Under the pieces are notes generated by a model that worked only from the letters and a program-made list of their open reading frames with translations, was not told the origin of the DNA and made no database searches. Position numbers and translations under genes: made by a program. Shown piece by piece: positions 21,501-33,046 of a DNA stretch of 64,000 bases (positions within the stretch are counted from its first letter, which is position 1; each line of letters starts with the position of its first letter). Source of the DNA: Botryosphaeria dothidea (lineage: Eukaryota; Ascomycota; Dothideomycetes; Botryosphaeriales; Botryosphaeriaceae); the NCBI GenBank assembly GCA_011503125.2, contig WWBZ02000013.1:310001-374000 (forward strand), in the 5' to 3' direction.

Positions 21501-24500
21501 AGCGCCTGTTGCATCCTGTCAATATTGTCGTTGGTGCCGCTGAACACAACCTCGCGAGGGCCGTTCTTGCAGGCAACCTCGTACTCGCATCCACGAAGGT
21601 CGTTCGTGAGCACGTCCTCCATGGAAGCTCCGACGGCGAGCATGGCGTGCGTGTTCTGCGTGCACTTCTGCTGCAGCAGCGTCGCGCGCGTGCCGGTCAG
21701 CATGATGGTGTCGGCGTCGGACAGCACGTCGGCGACGTTGAGCGCCGCGTACTCGCCCAGGCTGTGGCCGACGACAGCAACAGGCTGCAGCCCCCACGAC
21801 CGCCACAGCCGCGCCATGGCCATCTGGATGCAAGTCGACGCCAGCTGGACGGTGGCGGCGGGACGCTCGGAGATGTCGCCGCCTTCGACCTCGACCAGCG
21901 GCAGGATGGGCTCGAAACTGAGCTTCTGGCACAGCACGTCGAGCCTCTCCAGATCTTTCCGGAAGGGCTGGAAGCGTAGGAGCTCGCGTCCCATACCGGG
22001 GTACTGGCTGCCTTGGCCGGTGAAGGCGAATGCAACTGACGGGCCACGCCTTTGAGCCGTGATCCCTTCGACGGCGGCTATCTTCCGCTCGAGCTGGGCG
22101 CAGATGTCTGCATGCTCAGGACCGTGCACCACAATGCGGAATGGATGGTGGAGGCGACGAGCCGTCGTGGTGTAGGCAAGGCTGGCCAGGTCGGGCTTGG
22201 TTTGCTTGATGAGGTCAAGCAGTGACTTGGCGTTGGATGCCAACGCTGTCTTCGACTTGGCCGAGACGGCCACGACGTGGGATGATCGGGGATCTGTGCC
22301 AAGTCCTGGCTTTGCCATGGCTGGAGCGTCTTCCACTAGGACAGAGCTGTTGCCCCCAGCCGCGGAGAAGTTGTTGATAAGTGCCCGGCGAGGCTTGTCC
22401 GCGGGCCTGGTCCATGTCGTTGGCTGCGTTGCAATGTGCACGTTGCGCTCCTTCAGGTCTGTGGGGAACTTGGAGTTGATCTGGATGACAGCATTAGCAA
22501 CCACTTCCATCTTGTTCTGAGACATCCCCATACCTTTGTCTTGATCCCGATATGGGGCGGAATCAGATTCTTCTCCAGCATCATCAGCACTTTGACGAGC
22601 GCAATGACGCCAGAGACCGACTCTCCGTGCCCGACATTCGCCTTCGCGGAGCCGATATAGAGCGGCTCGCTCCGCTTATTTCTGGTAGCCGGGTCGGCAA
22701 AAGTAGCCAGGACAGACTCCATCTCACGGGCATCGCCCGCCTGTGTCCCCGTGCCGTGCATCTCGACATAGCCGACGCTGTCTGCCTCGGCGCCCGCAGA
22801 CGTCAGCACCTTTTCGAAGATGGCCCGCTGCGCGCCGACGTGCGGCCGCGTGATGCTCTCCGCCTCGGCCGAGTGGTTGGTGTACGCGCCCAGGATCATG
22901 GCGACGATGGGGTCGTTGTCGGCGAGCGCGTCCTCGTAGCGCTTGACGACCAGCGTGACGACGCCCTCGCCGCGGCAGTACCCGTCCGCGTCGTCGTCGA
23001 ACGTCTTGCAGTTGCCCGTGCGCGACAGGAAGTGGCCGCGGTCCAGGCCCGCCGTGATGTCCGGGTTGGTGGTGACGTTTGTGCCGCCGGCGATGGCCGT
23101 GTCGATGTCGCCGCGCCAGAGGGCATTGCACGCGACTTGCAGCGCGGCGAGGCTGGACGAGCACGCCGTGTCGATGCTGTAGCTGGGCCCGCTGAACTTG
23201 AAGTAGTAGTTCTGCCGGCCGGGGATGAAGGCGCGGCACGACCCGGGGATGTAGTACGTGTCGATGTTCTGCGACGAGTTCGTCTCGCCCCAGTCGTTGC
23301 TCGTGGTGCCGTAGAAGACGCCGACACGGTCGCGCTGCGTCGAGGGCGTGGCGTCGGGCACCATGCCTGCGTTCTCGAGGGCCTCGTACGCGGTGAGCAG
23401 GGAGAGGCGCTGGGCCGGGTCGACTTGGGGGGCTTCGCGGGGGCTCATGTTGAAGAAGCGGGCGTCGAAGAGGCCGGGGTCCTCGAGCCAGCAGCCGAAT
23501 GGCGTGGCGCTGGTGTTCTTCTTCTTGCCGGTGGGGTCGACGTGCGTGTTGATATCCCACCTTGTCTTAGGGGCCTTGGAAGCAACGTCGCGGCCCTCGT
23601 GAAGCAAGTTCCAGAAGGCCTCGTTGCTTTGAGCTCCAGGGAACCGTCCCGAGTAGCCGATGATGGCCAATTTGGACTGCCCCATGTTACCCGCAATCGG
23701 CTCGGAAGTGCCCGAGCGGTCCATCACAGAGTTGTCGACTCTGACATCCGCGATGCCGGCCTTCTTCAACTCGGCGCACATGGCTTGAGCGGCCAGCGTA
23801 GCGACAGGAAGAACGTCACATTTTGCAACAGAGGCGCGGGTCAAGTGCGAGGCCACGCCCTTGCTGATCTTGTCAAGCCGGAGAGGAGTGATGAGAATCT
23901 CCGACACGGCCGTCTTCAGGAGGGCGCTGAGTGTACTATCCGTGTAGACTTCGGATGTGCTTGCGGAGAACATGGGGATGCAAGATTTCTGCGCCATGCT
24001 TTGCTCGTCGAAAAGAGCAAGAATCTTGTCCACATCCTCGACACCATAGAGGTGGCGGGCATGGTAAGGCCCATGGACTCTTAGCTTGATTGAACTGCTC
24101 TTGGGAAGCCTCTTTGACCTGATGAGTTGCTCAAGTACATCGGGAGGGCCGCTGATTGTTGCTCCAGTGTCGGCATACGCGCTGACATATGGTTGGCTGA
24201 GGGAGGAAAAGCCCTGCTTCTAGTTAAACAGCTGTCTTCTGAACAGGATATGCCGATATACTTACCATGTCACGGCTAAATTCATCAAGGTACGGAGCTG
24301 CAGCAGTTCCCGAAAGACCGGGAATCATGATGGACCAGGACCTATCTGGCTGACCCATGTCAATGCGGTCACGCACATCTGTAACCACAAGACCGGTACG
24401 GAATGCCAAGACTACAGTCTGCACCGCAACCGGGATCAAATCGGTCAAGGACTGTGTGCAGCTCACGGCCGCAGCAGTGAGAAGGCCCGTGCAAAGACCG

Positions 24501-25064
24501 ACAATGCGTGTTGATGACGCATCAGGGTAGGAAGTTCCTGGCTGTGCATAGTAGCTGCTACAGTAAGCGAGGCTGAAATGTGACTAGTTATGGTCTGGAC
24601 ATACCTGATGAAGCTTGCGAATTGATGCACACATGTAAGGGCCTTCTCAAGGGCGTGGTGCCGGGTCTTGGCGTTCCTGAGGCGAGTGAGTAGTTCGGCA
24701 AATGTGGTAAACTTCACAACGCCATCCCTGTCAGAGAACGGAAGCTTGCTGATGGAAAATGAGCTCAATCACCTCCGTTATCTGTTATTGGATAGTATAT
24801 TAGCTTAGTCATTCATTCTGAGACGTCTTGGGAGCAACACCACGAGCGCCTTAGCAACCAAGCAATCAAGTCATTCATTCATCGATTCCGACCGATCAAG
24901 CGCGAATTTCATCACTTGCCAATCTCGGCGCGAATTGCAAAAGTGACTCGCTCAAAGAAGCTGGTCAGGACTGGGTTGTCCTTCCGGGCAACAAGCGAGC
25001 GGAGCCCTGCGTCGTAGTCGCAGGTCACATCCCCGAACAGGAGAACTTGGATCTTGTCTGCCAT
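18599..25064 (-). CDS. Non-reducing iterative polyketide synthase, SAT-KS-AT-PT-ACP-TE
   Basis: Predicted 2049-aa NR-PKS in five exons: 25064-24916, 24748-24605, 24554-24266, 24219-22534, 22480-18599; all junctions are GT-AG and frames close. Domains: SAT with GLCTG (Cys about 119); KS with DTACSSS (Cys about 547), VEMHGTGT (His about 682) and NVGHG (His about 725); AT with GHSLGEY (Ser about 996); PT with RGHRVNGVALCTP (His about 1317) and NPHLIDNFGQP (Asp about 1507); a single ACP with DLGVDSL (Ser about 1685); TE with GGWSVGG (Ser about 1871) and GANHF (His about 2027). All catalytic residues are present, so the enzyme should load a starter, extend with malonyl-CoA, cyclise to an aromatic product and release it by TE. 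No methyltransferase or reductive domains. Exon 3 has a TAGCAG tandem acceptor allowing a one-residue variant. Starter and product are unknown. Confidence 0.96.
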
Positions 25065-25220
25065 TATGATGTGAAGGTAGAATGGCAATGAGTGTGCATA
25101 CTCAATTCTCCTTCAAGAATACTTGTCTAATATACTGCTTTCTATCTCGTTGCGGAGCTGAAAGAGAGTCACTGTGGCGCTGCGCCCATCTTGTCGGAAT
25201 GTACTGAATTCCTGCGACCT

Positions 25221-25231
25221 TCGGATACCGC
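25221..25231. promoter_or_regulatory. Near-consensus AflR-type site in PKS/MFS promoter
   Basis: TCGGATACCGC keeps the CGG-N3-CCG core but has C instead of A at the last position. It lies about 160 bp upstream of the PKS start. Confidence 0.4.
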
Positions 25232-25510
25232 TGTGGCAGAGCAGCAATCGGTGCGAGAGTTCAAAATTCTCTCCCAGATAGCTGCTTGCCGTGGATGTCC
25301 AACACCGTGACAGGGATGTATGGTGTCGGCGTTGCACGGGATGCGAGCTGCGGTAGCCTGTTGATCTCCCGCTAAGCCCCTGGCTGGTGCGCCTCTAATC
25401 CATCTGACCCGGCTGGCTGTTTTGTATTACCCGCTGACCCCGATTCATTGGTCTTGTAAGCAGAGTAGCACATACCCCGACGGGCCAATCAGGACGCCTC
25501 GCTTGGTGCT

Positions 25511-25533
25511 ACGGAGTCCGATTCGGAGTCCGA
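25511..25533. promoter_or_regulatory. Tandem AflR-type sites in PKS/MFS promoter
   Basis: ACGGAGTCCGA (25511-25521) is followed 2 bp later by TCGGAGTCCGA (25523-25533). The second is a perfect TCGG-N3-CCGA palindrome fitting TCGSWNNSCGR. The 9-bp cores are identical, 12 bp apart from start to start, so two dimers would sit roughly on the same helix face. They lie about 450 bp from the PKS start and 250 bp from the MFS start. Confidence 0.65.
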
Positions 25534-25780
25534 AGCGCTCAAAGTGGTATCGGCCCCCAAGAATTTCAACACTGCTGAATAACATCGCAGACCCATTCTC
25601 GGCATGATGGGAAGGCCGAGTTGGGGTTTGTGTCCCGTTGATAGCCTTCTTAATGGAGCACCGTGAACGAATACAATGACTTTCCGCTGCCTGGCTCTCT
25701 CCCTCTTTTTACAGCGGGTATTCTCCATCACTTTCCTTCCCACTGCAGCGAAATCACTCACCGCCAATCCCGCAAGCCCA

Positions 25781-27335
25781 ATGGCAATGAGAACATCGAA
25801 TTCCACCATTGAGACGGATGATGCCGTCAAAAAAGACGCAAATGCCGTTGACAGCCGCGTGGCGCTTGATGCGGAGAAGGGTCCTCAGGTGGCTGCACCA
25901 GTCAACCCGTGGGATCCAAGCGCTTTCCCCGATGGAGGAGCCGAGGCGTGGCTTGCCGTGCTGGGCTGCTTCTGTGCCCTTTTCGTGTCCTTCGGCTGGA
26001 TTGGTGCCATTGGAGTATTTCAAGAATACTACCAACTGCACCAGCTGAAGGGCTATAGTCCAAGCCAGGTCTCATGGATTCCCTCCATTGAAGCATGCTT
26101 CATGTTTCTTGGAGGGTCTTGGGTCGGTCGCATCCAGGATCTCTACGGCCCTCGCTATCTTATCCCTGTTGGGACGTAAGTTCGACCCTGTCTGAAAAGG
26201 AATCATCGAAACTCACGGTCATTACAGTTTCTTGCACGTCTTTGGACTCATGATGGCATCTTTGTCCACCGAATACTATCAGTTCGTGCTATCTCAGGCC
26301 ATCTGCAGCTCCATCGGCGCATCCATGGTCTTCTATCCCAGCTTTGCCTGTCTCGCAACTTGGTTCTATAAGAAGCGTGCAGCTGCCTTCGGAATCGCTG
26401 CTTGTGGGTCTAGCTTGGGGGGAGTGCTCTTCCCGATCATCGTTCTTCGCCTGGTGGATGAGATCGGCTATGGTTGGACCATGAGGACCTGTGCTTTCCT
26501 GATCCTCGGGCTGCTGAGCATCTCGTGCTTTACCATCAAGTCTCGTATCCCACCGCACAAGACGCCGGTGAAGGTTATGGATTTTGTCAGGCCTCTTGGA
26601 GAGTGAGTTTCCACGAAAACACCCACAAGGTCGTATTACTGACCGCTCATGGGACAGGCTCCCTTTCTTTCTCCTTACATTGGTATGTCATCTCCAATCG
26701 AACAAGCTCGTGCTGTATACTAACGACAAGCAGTCGATGTTCTTGATGTTCATCGGACTTTTTGTTCCTTTCATCTTCATGTCCATCGAAGCAACAGTCA
26801 AAGGCATGGATGCCACACTGGCCATCTACCTCGTCTCAGTTATGAACGCAGTCAGGTACGTTCAGTCAGACCCCCCACCTTCACTCCCGCTAACCCCCAC
26901 TGCAGCATTCTCGGCCGCACCATTCCCGCCGCTTTAGCTGACAAGTACGGCCGGTTCAACGTGCTGATCATCATGTCTTGGCTCACGACCATCTTCACCC
27001 TCGCCATCTGGATCCCCGCTGACGACAACAAGACGCTTTGGATCTTCGCTGCCTTCTTCGGATTCTCGTCCGGCACCATCGTCAGCATGAGTCCGGCACT
27101 CGTCGCGCAGATCAGCGACGTGCGGGAGATTGGCATTCGTACAGGTACTATGTATACATTTGTTGCGATCGCTGTGCTGATTGGCAATCCCATTGGAGGA
27201 TCTTTGGTGACTGAACATCACACCAATTACGTGCGACTGCAGATTTTTGCTGGGTGCCTCATGGCTGGTGGTTCGGTAGTTCTCATGGCCAGTAGGGTTG
27301 CGCTTTCTGGTTGGAAGCTGGCTGTCAAGGTGTGA
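25781..27335 (+). CDS. MFS transporter, monocarboxylate-transporter-like
   Basis: Predicted 448-aa membrane protein in five exons: 25781-26175, 26228-26602, 26658-26682 (25 nt), 26734-26855, 26906-27335. After a polar N-terminus, the motif NPWDPSAFPDGGAEAWLAVLGCF opens the first of about twelve membrane segments. That DGG-W start is typical of fungal MCT-type (SLC16-like) porters. Later segments include VFYPSFACLATWFYKKR and AALADKYGRFNVLI. Start chosen at the first of two close Met codons (25781, 25787). It is divergent from the PKS with a shared promoter carrying tandem AflR-type sites, so it is the likely exporter or importer for the pathway. A decayed copy of its 3' end lies near 32.2 kb. 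Confidence 0.9.
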
Positions 27336-27718
27336 GAGTCTGAGAGCATTTATATCTGACTGGCTCACGGAGCCGCCCTCAACGAGTTCAGCCTCTTCCG
27401 AGCTTTCCGACTCTTTGCAGTCGTTGATGTCGAGAATAATAGTCTCAAAAACTTGGCGTGGCGATTTCGGGTGTACCTGCTACGAGGGAAATCAAGCTTT
27501 CCAACGACCTTTTCGATGCGTTAATAAAAGCTTGAGCTTTGTTCGTTTGCAGATTGCGAGGGAGACAAAGCCTGTACGTACGAATAAGCAAACGGATCAG
27601 GCCCTATAGAGTGTCTTTTCTCTTATAGTGTAATTTAAATTGGACGGATGTCATATGGAAAATAGAACCAGCACCTCTTTGAGTGAGGTAACCGAGCTTT
27701 CAGACACGCAACGCCATA
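27336..27718. other. Intergenic, no gene seen
   Basis: 380 bp between the convergent MFS and P450 genes. It contains the 3' flank that is partly duplicated near 32.2-32.3 kb, and no coding feature. Confidence 0.5.
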
Positions 27719-29932
27719 TCAAGCCACCTTCTCCAACCTAAAAACCACTTTCTCCCCTTCTTCTAGAGCAACCAAAAGATGCTTTTCCATCCCCGCACTG
27801 GCTAGCGCCTCCCTGATCCTCTGCTCCGCAAGCCTGCTCTCCTCCTGCTTAAAGCCGCTCAGCACAAGCGGATTATCATCTTCCAAGGCCGGCCTCAGAC
27901 GATGCTGGCGAAAGATGGTACTGAGCACCGAGACAAACTCGACTTGCGCGAACTTCAACCCAAGGCACGTGCGAGGTCCAAAAGCCCACGGTAGATACGT
28001 CGTGCCCTCTGGCTGTTCCAACACTTCGGCGCCATTATCCATCTTGATCCACCGCTTGGGATGGAACTCCCGGGCTGGGAGCCCTGTACCGTGTGACCAT
28101 TCTGGTGACGTGTGCAGTGCTGCGCTGTTGATGACGATGTTGGCGCCAGCGGGAACGGGGATTGAGGCCCCCGTGCTGAGAGGGATAGCCTGGGCAGAAG
28201 CAGCGCGGCGAGGATAGTACGGGACCGGTCCGTACAGACGCATCGATTCGTTCTTAGTCGGAGCGTGTAAGTTGAACATGTCCGAGTTCTCCCGTAGCAG
28301 GAGTTCGAAGAAGCAAAGACTCACCAAAACAGCCTGACACCTCACCAGCCTCGGAAACACCTCCTCATACTTGATCTCGCCCACCTCCCTTGCCCCAAAC
28401 ACCCCCGCCACCTCCTCCCCAACCCACTCCTGCATCTCCGGCTCAATCGCCAACAGCGCCAGCGCAAAAGCCAGCGCATTGGCCGTAGTATCGTGGCCCG
28501 CGAAATTAAAGAAAAACAGATTCCCAAAAATCTCGTCATCCGACAGGCGATCGCGCGGGCTCCTCGCCGCATCCGAGCTCCGAACCAGCGTGGCCATCAG
28601 ATTGGGCACCTCCCTGACGAACGCGTCGTCGCGATCCCGCCCCTCGTACTTGGCCCGCTCGCGCGCCAGCATCTCCGCCATGTACGCCTTAAACTCCCTC
28701 TTCGCCTCCACAACCTCGCGCCACGCGCGCGGCGCGCCCGGCGCCAGCAGCAGCCACTCGGGCGCCGCGACCACCAGCACGATGTGCCGTAGGACGCGCA
28801 TCAGCGCGTCGCGGTACGGCATGCGGTGGCCCGCGCCCGCCGCGCGCATCCCCGTCGCGAAGTCCTGCCGCAGGCCCAGGCCGGCGGCGGACAGCACGTG
28901 CAGCGCGACGAGGCGCGTGTCGTCGATCATGGTGGTGACGGCGGCGCCGGTCGCCGTCCACTGGGCGAGCATGGCGCGGGTCTGGCGCGCGGACTCGTTC
29001 CACACGAGGGCGCTGACGCGCTCGTTGAAGCAGGGGGCGGCGATTTTGCGGTGGCGGGCCCATTCGTCGCCGTTGATCTGCGGTGGGGGGAGGTGTGTGT
29101 TAGGGGGAGAGTGTGAGGGGATGGGGGGACGGGGGTGGCGTACCGTGTCGATGTTGCGGCCGAAGATGTTGAGGAAGCCTGGTGGGACGGATTAGTCGGG
29201 CTTGACCAGAGGTCGCACGTTCCAGGGAGAAAGAGAAATAGAGCGCCGGTGTACGGACGTGGTATAAGAGCAGTATGGGGCTTCTTTCAGACATGTTTGG
29301 GCTATCCTCATCAGGAGGAATGAAATTTGGGCGCAGATTGTATTCTCCTTTGCTTCAGAAATAGAAGATGATGCTGAAAACTAGCACGATGGCCGTCACA
29401 TACGAGAATCACGAGACAAAAGGAAACCTCGTGGATCAGAGACGCAACCTCAGACCCACGCAACCGAATTGAACCGAAACGAAAACTCACCGTAAATATC
29501 CTCAGGCTTCACAAACACGTCCCTCCGCCTCAACATGTCCTTGATGGCCACCGCATCGCAGACCACCACCTCCCACCCGCTCACGCTCACGCTCAGAAAC
29601 GTGCCCGCCATCGCGCCTTCGCCCCGCCCCCTCCACACATCATCGTGCACCCCCCTCCCCTCCTTAAACGCCCACCCCGCCTTCGCGATCCGCACCCACG
29701 TGCACCACGCCCGCGGCAGCAGCGCCACGCACACGGGCCGCACGTAGCGGCCGGCGACGAGCCAGAGCGGGTGCGCGATCGGGAAGGGCGCGGTGATGGT
29801 GGGGAGGGCGGAGGACAGGCGCACGCGGCGGAGGGCGCGGTGGTGGGAGAGGAGGGTGAGGGCGGCGTAGAGGGGGTAGGCGACGAGGAGGGCGGCGATG
29901 AGGAGGGAGGGGGAGACTGGGGCGGTGGGCAT
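27719..29932 (-). CDS. Second cytochrome P450 monooxygenase
   Basis: Predicted 587-aa P450 in four exons: 29932-29491, 29178-29144 (35 nt), 29077-28325, 28252-27719; frames close. An N-terminal membrane anchor (about residues 9-28) is followed by a positively charged stretch. The I-helix has the canonical AGHDTT. ESMR is the K-helix ExxR. The haem loop is WAFGPRTCLG, with W replacing the usual F. The last intron (72 nt) is a multiple of three without stops, so retention would insert 24 residues before the K-helix. It ends tail-to-tail with the cluster MFS gene, but its own promoter shows no TCGG-N3-CCGA site, so cluster membership is unproven. Confidence 0.9.
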
Positions 29933-30494
29933 GTTGGCGGTTGGTGTGGAGCGAGTGGGTGTTGGAGAGCAGGGCTGGCGCCGGATGGGGAAGGAAGAGC
30001 GGCGCGCGCGTTTCGCCAGCTGCGACGGAGCGGGGAGATTGTGCGGGGCAGAATGGGAAGGGGTTGGGAAGAGCGCGGCAAGGGACGGAAGGGCAGACGT
30101 CAGCGGAGTGGACCGAAAGAACTAAAGTACTTCTTGCTGCTTGCTACTTGCTAGGCGCGCGGCACGGCGTGTGTTGTTGTCCGGTAGCTTCCTAATAGCT
30201 GGCGTGGCTCGGGCTAATTCTTGCACAGGTACGGCCGAGTGAGAGGTGCGTGCGCGTATATATGCCGGTGATGGGTTGATGCTGGCGTGTAGCGGTCTGA
30301 GCTATGCTGTCTGCGTCGGCACCACGATGGTCAGATGGAAAGACGACGAAGCAGGCTGGGACGGGTGGGAAGTGATGAAGAAGGGGAAGTGATGAAGAAG
30401 AGGAAGAGGTGAAGTCAATTTTCACGTGACCTCGCTTAATTTCATTCCACAATTTAGCTTTCTGTTTGCCCTGATGAATCCCCTAAGGAATCCC
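29933..30494. other. Intergenic, promoter of the second P450
   Basis: About 560 bp containing the P450 upstream region and the 3' end of the next minus-strand gene. No gene or repeat is supported. Confidence 0.5.
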
Positions 30495-31447
30495 CTAAGA
30501 AATGAACATGCTCCTAGGTTCCAAAGATTCATCTTGTCCATTGTGGTTGCGATGCCCTTGCCCGTTCGCCTCCACCAAACGACTTGTGCTACTGATGGGG
30601 GTACCATCAAGCTCAGGCTTGATCCATGTACCAGGCCTCTTCCTAGCAAGCGCGACAACCGACGCTGGTGCTTCCATATTCTGCATGGGGATTTCCCCGT
30701 GGCGCCGCTTCGATCGCGTGCGGTGCAGCCACAAGCACGCCAGAACACTCATGATAAGCAGCAAGGTTCCGACTAGCCCGCCGACAAGGCCGCCAATCAT
30801 CACGCCGTTTAAGGCTTGTGACCCCGAGCCTTCAGGATTTCGAGAAGCTGACCTCGATATGTTAGCTGTTTCCTGACCGGGGCTAGCAGTGCCGTATACG
30901 TACTTGCTGATGTAGGAGCAATTAAAGGTGCCCTAGACGAGGACGCTGTCTCGATCTTAGACGAGTTCGGAAATGTCGCAGATGGAAGGGATGCTGCAGA
31001 AATAGAGGGGTTTGTGTCGACTACCTGGCCCTTGAAAATCCATTTCCCCTGGCCGCGATCGCAGCAGGCCCGAGAAGCTGCGGTCATCCCACAGCAGAAG
31101 CTGCCGTCGTTGCAGTGCGTGAGGTTGACATCGGTCTTTGCCATGTCGCCGTCGATGCAGAGCTTGATGCACTCGGGCGCCGTCCACGTCTTGTCTGTGC
31201 ATGCTTCTCGCCAGAGAATCCCATCGAAGCCGTCGTTCCGACAAAGCCCATCGGACTGGCAGGTGTCGGGATATCCGTCGTTTGTACGGCAGCACATGGA
31301 CGCCTGGCCGCCATCCGAGGCCACACAAGGCTGGTATGGCTCGTAGCCTTTGTTGGCGTTTCGATCGGTACCGTTCGGGAAGTAGCAAGCGGCGGCCACG
31401 AAGGACGTAAAGAGATGGACGGCAAGGAAAAGACCAAGAAGAATCAT
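30495..31447 (-). CDS. Secreted Cys-rich single-pass membrane protein
   Basis: Predicted 298-aa protein in two exons (31447-30904, 30847-30495). A signal peptide (about residues 1-19) is followed by a Cys-rich ectodomain starting CYFPNGT, with blocks SMCCRTNDGYPDTC, GLCRNDGF, CIKLC and SFCCGMT. A Ser/Thr-rich stalk comes next, then a Gly-rich transmembrane helix GGLVGGLVGTLLLIMSVL and a basic cytosolic tail (RTRSKRRHG) of about 75 residues. This type-I layout is common in Pezizomycotina, where such proteins are suspected wall sensors or surface glycoproteins. The specific function is unknown. Confidence 0.82.
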
Positions 31448-33046
31448 CGTGAATAACTCATAGGGAACTGGTAGTGGCAGTGATAGAAAGCTGGATACAC
31501 CATGCCGGCCGGTCAGGTATGGGATTTATAGGGTATTTCTCCCCAAGCGGGAGTCGCGAGGCTGAAGGATTGCGACAGTTCTAAGCGCCGCACCCATGAA
31601 GAGCTGAGCGAGCAATGCGCCCTCCAGACAGTCGTCAAGATATCTCTGCCAGTCGAGAATCGGGTTCTTATGCAAAAGTAGACATTGGGTTGCACAAGGG
31701 CGGAGGGTGATTAGGTTTTCAGCTGTTGGCTACTACCTGTATCGACGCCTCGGCGGCTCTGGGGATTGCCAAGATGTGAGCAGAACGACAGCCCAATAGG
31801 CATGCTTGAATCCGCAGCGATCCGGATAACCCCGCGCGTTCGGGAAGTATTTACAAGGATGTGTCTCTGCCACTGTGTGGCGCTGGCGGCGCACTCCGTA
31901 TGAGGGAAGGACAAGAGTCGAAAATATGTAATGGCATCGAAGACGAATTAATAGACCACCCCAGGCGCTAAACGCAGCCACGTGGCGTACGCCCCGCGTT
32001 CCCGCGGCCTCTAACCCCTTTCAGGCTTAAGCGAGTCGAGCACACCCAGCCTCATCTCCATCTTGCTTGCAGTCCTCAACACGCCTCTTTATATTCCTCA
32101 ACGCTAAAGTACTCTTTAAACTATCCTATCTTTCAATGCCAAACCCTCTATGATAAGAACAGCATCGCTATGAGTTATCCGATGAATTTAATCACCACTG
32201 GGAATGGCGTTTTCTGATTGGAAGCTGCCTGTCCAAGTATAGAGGCTGAGAGAGTCTGTGCGTGGGCTGGACTGTGGAGCAGCTCCCAAGGAGGCAAGCG
32301 TTTTTCGAGCCTTTTAGATCGTTGGATACCCACAGAGCATACGATTTGGTGCTATAATATGCTCAGTTTCAAAAAACGGGTCGGCCGGAGGATGCAGGCC
32401 GGCAGCTGATGATAGAATCGTGTAACGAATTTATTATTTTCTATTGAACAAGTGGGTTGTTTGTATAGGGAGTGAAGTTCATCGTAGATTGGCATAAGGA
32501 GGAGAGTAGGTTACCCGGTCCCTCTTATATAGTAGCTATATAACAAATTTTTGGTGTTGACCCTTGGTTCGATCAGACCCTGTTCCTCCCAACATTTTCC
32601 TTGCCGAGTTCTTTCTGTATGAGTGAATGCTGCGGCCACCTTCGTCGGGTAAAGTTCGTCAGCTGGTTGGTGCGCAGACCCGCATGGTTTCCTGCGAGAA
32701 AAGATCCACTTGCACGATGCTCTTCTGAGTTTTTTAACAGCTCCAGGTTAGTTTGTCGGATCAGCTGAGTGCCGTTGGCCCGTGTCTTATAAGTAGGGCG
32801 GCTGGTAGAGCCACGGGGTGCATAGTGTGGCTTTTTCGTGGACGCCGTCATGGGGACGGATAGGAAAGCCGCACTGGCTAACTTCTCCGCAGGCTGGCTA
32901 CCAAGAAGAATTCTTGCTCCACTACTATCTATAACGAGTTCTGTTATTTAGGCGTCACTCGGCTTTCACGAAGCCGTGAGCCGTGGCCGCTGAACAATCT
33001 CTTTGCACTCGCTCACCTCTGAGACTACAATCCATCACCACCAACC
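31448..33046. other. Gene-poor stretch with one transporter relic
   Basis: About 1.6 kb with no intact gene. The only structure I can support is the MFS 3'-end relic annotated at 32205-32335. The rest contains short, motif-free reading frames. Confidence 0.4.
32205..32335 (+). pseudogene. Decayed duplicate of an MFS transporter 3' end
   Basis: The stretch matches the last codons and 3' flank of the MFS gene around 27297-27425. Its C-terminal codons read AFSDWKLPVQV then stop, against ALSGWKLAVKV then stop in the intact gene. Similarity continues past the stop (tctgagag/gctgagag, then ctgg..ggagc..gc..c.caa.gag). Several differences are G-to-A changes, compatible with repeat-induced point mutation, but the piece is short. 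Upstream of about 32205 the similarity fades. Confidence 0.5.

Noticed and set aside
22552..24084. A 510-codon plus-strand frame opposite the PKS
   Set aside because: It is an antisense shadow of the GC-rich KS-coding exon. Its composition is Arg/Ala/Gly-rich with no motif, while the minus strand encodes an intact KS.
24605..24916. Possible GC-AG donor at the first PKS intron (GCAAGT)
   Set aside because: A normal GT donor two bases downstream, used with the CATCAG acceptor, keeps frame, whereas the GC donor does not.
32560..32585. GGTTCGATC resembling a tRNA B box
   Set aside because: No A box or acceptor-stem pairing at the proper distance, so no tRNA is called.
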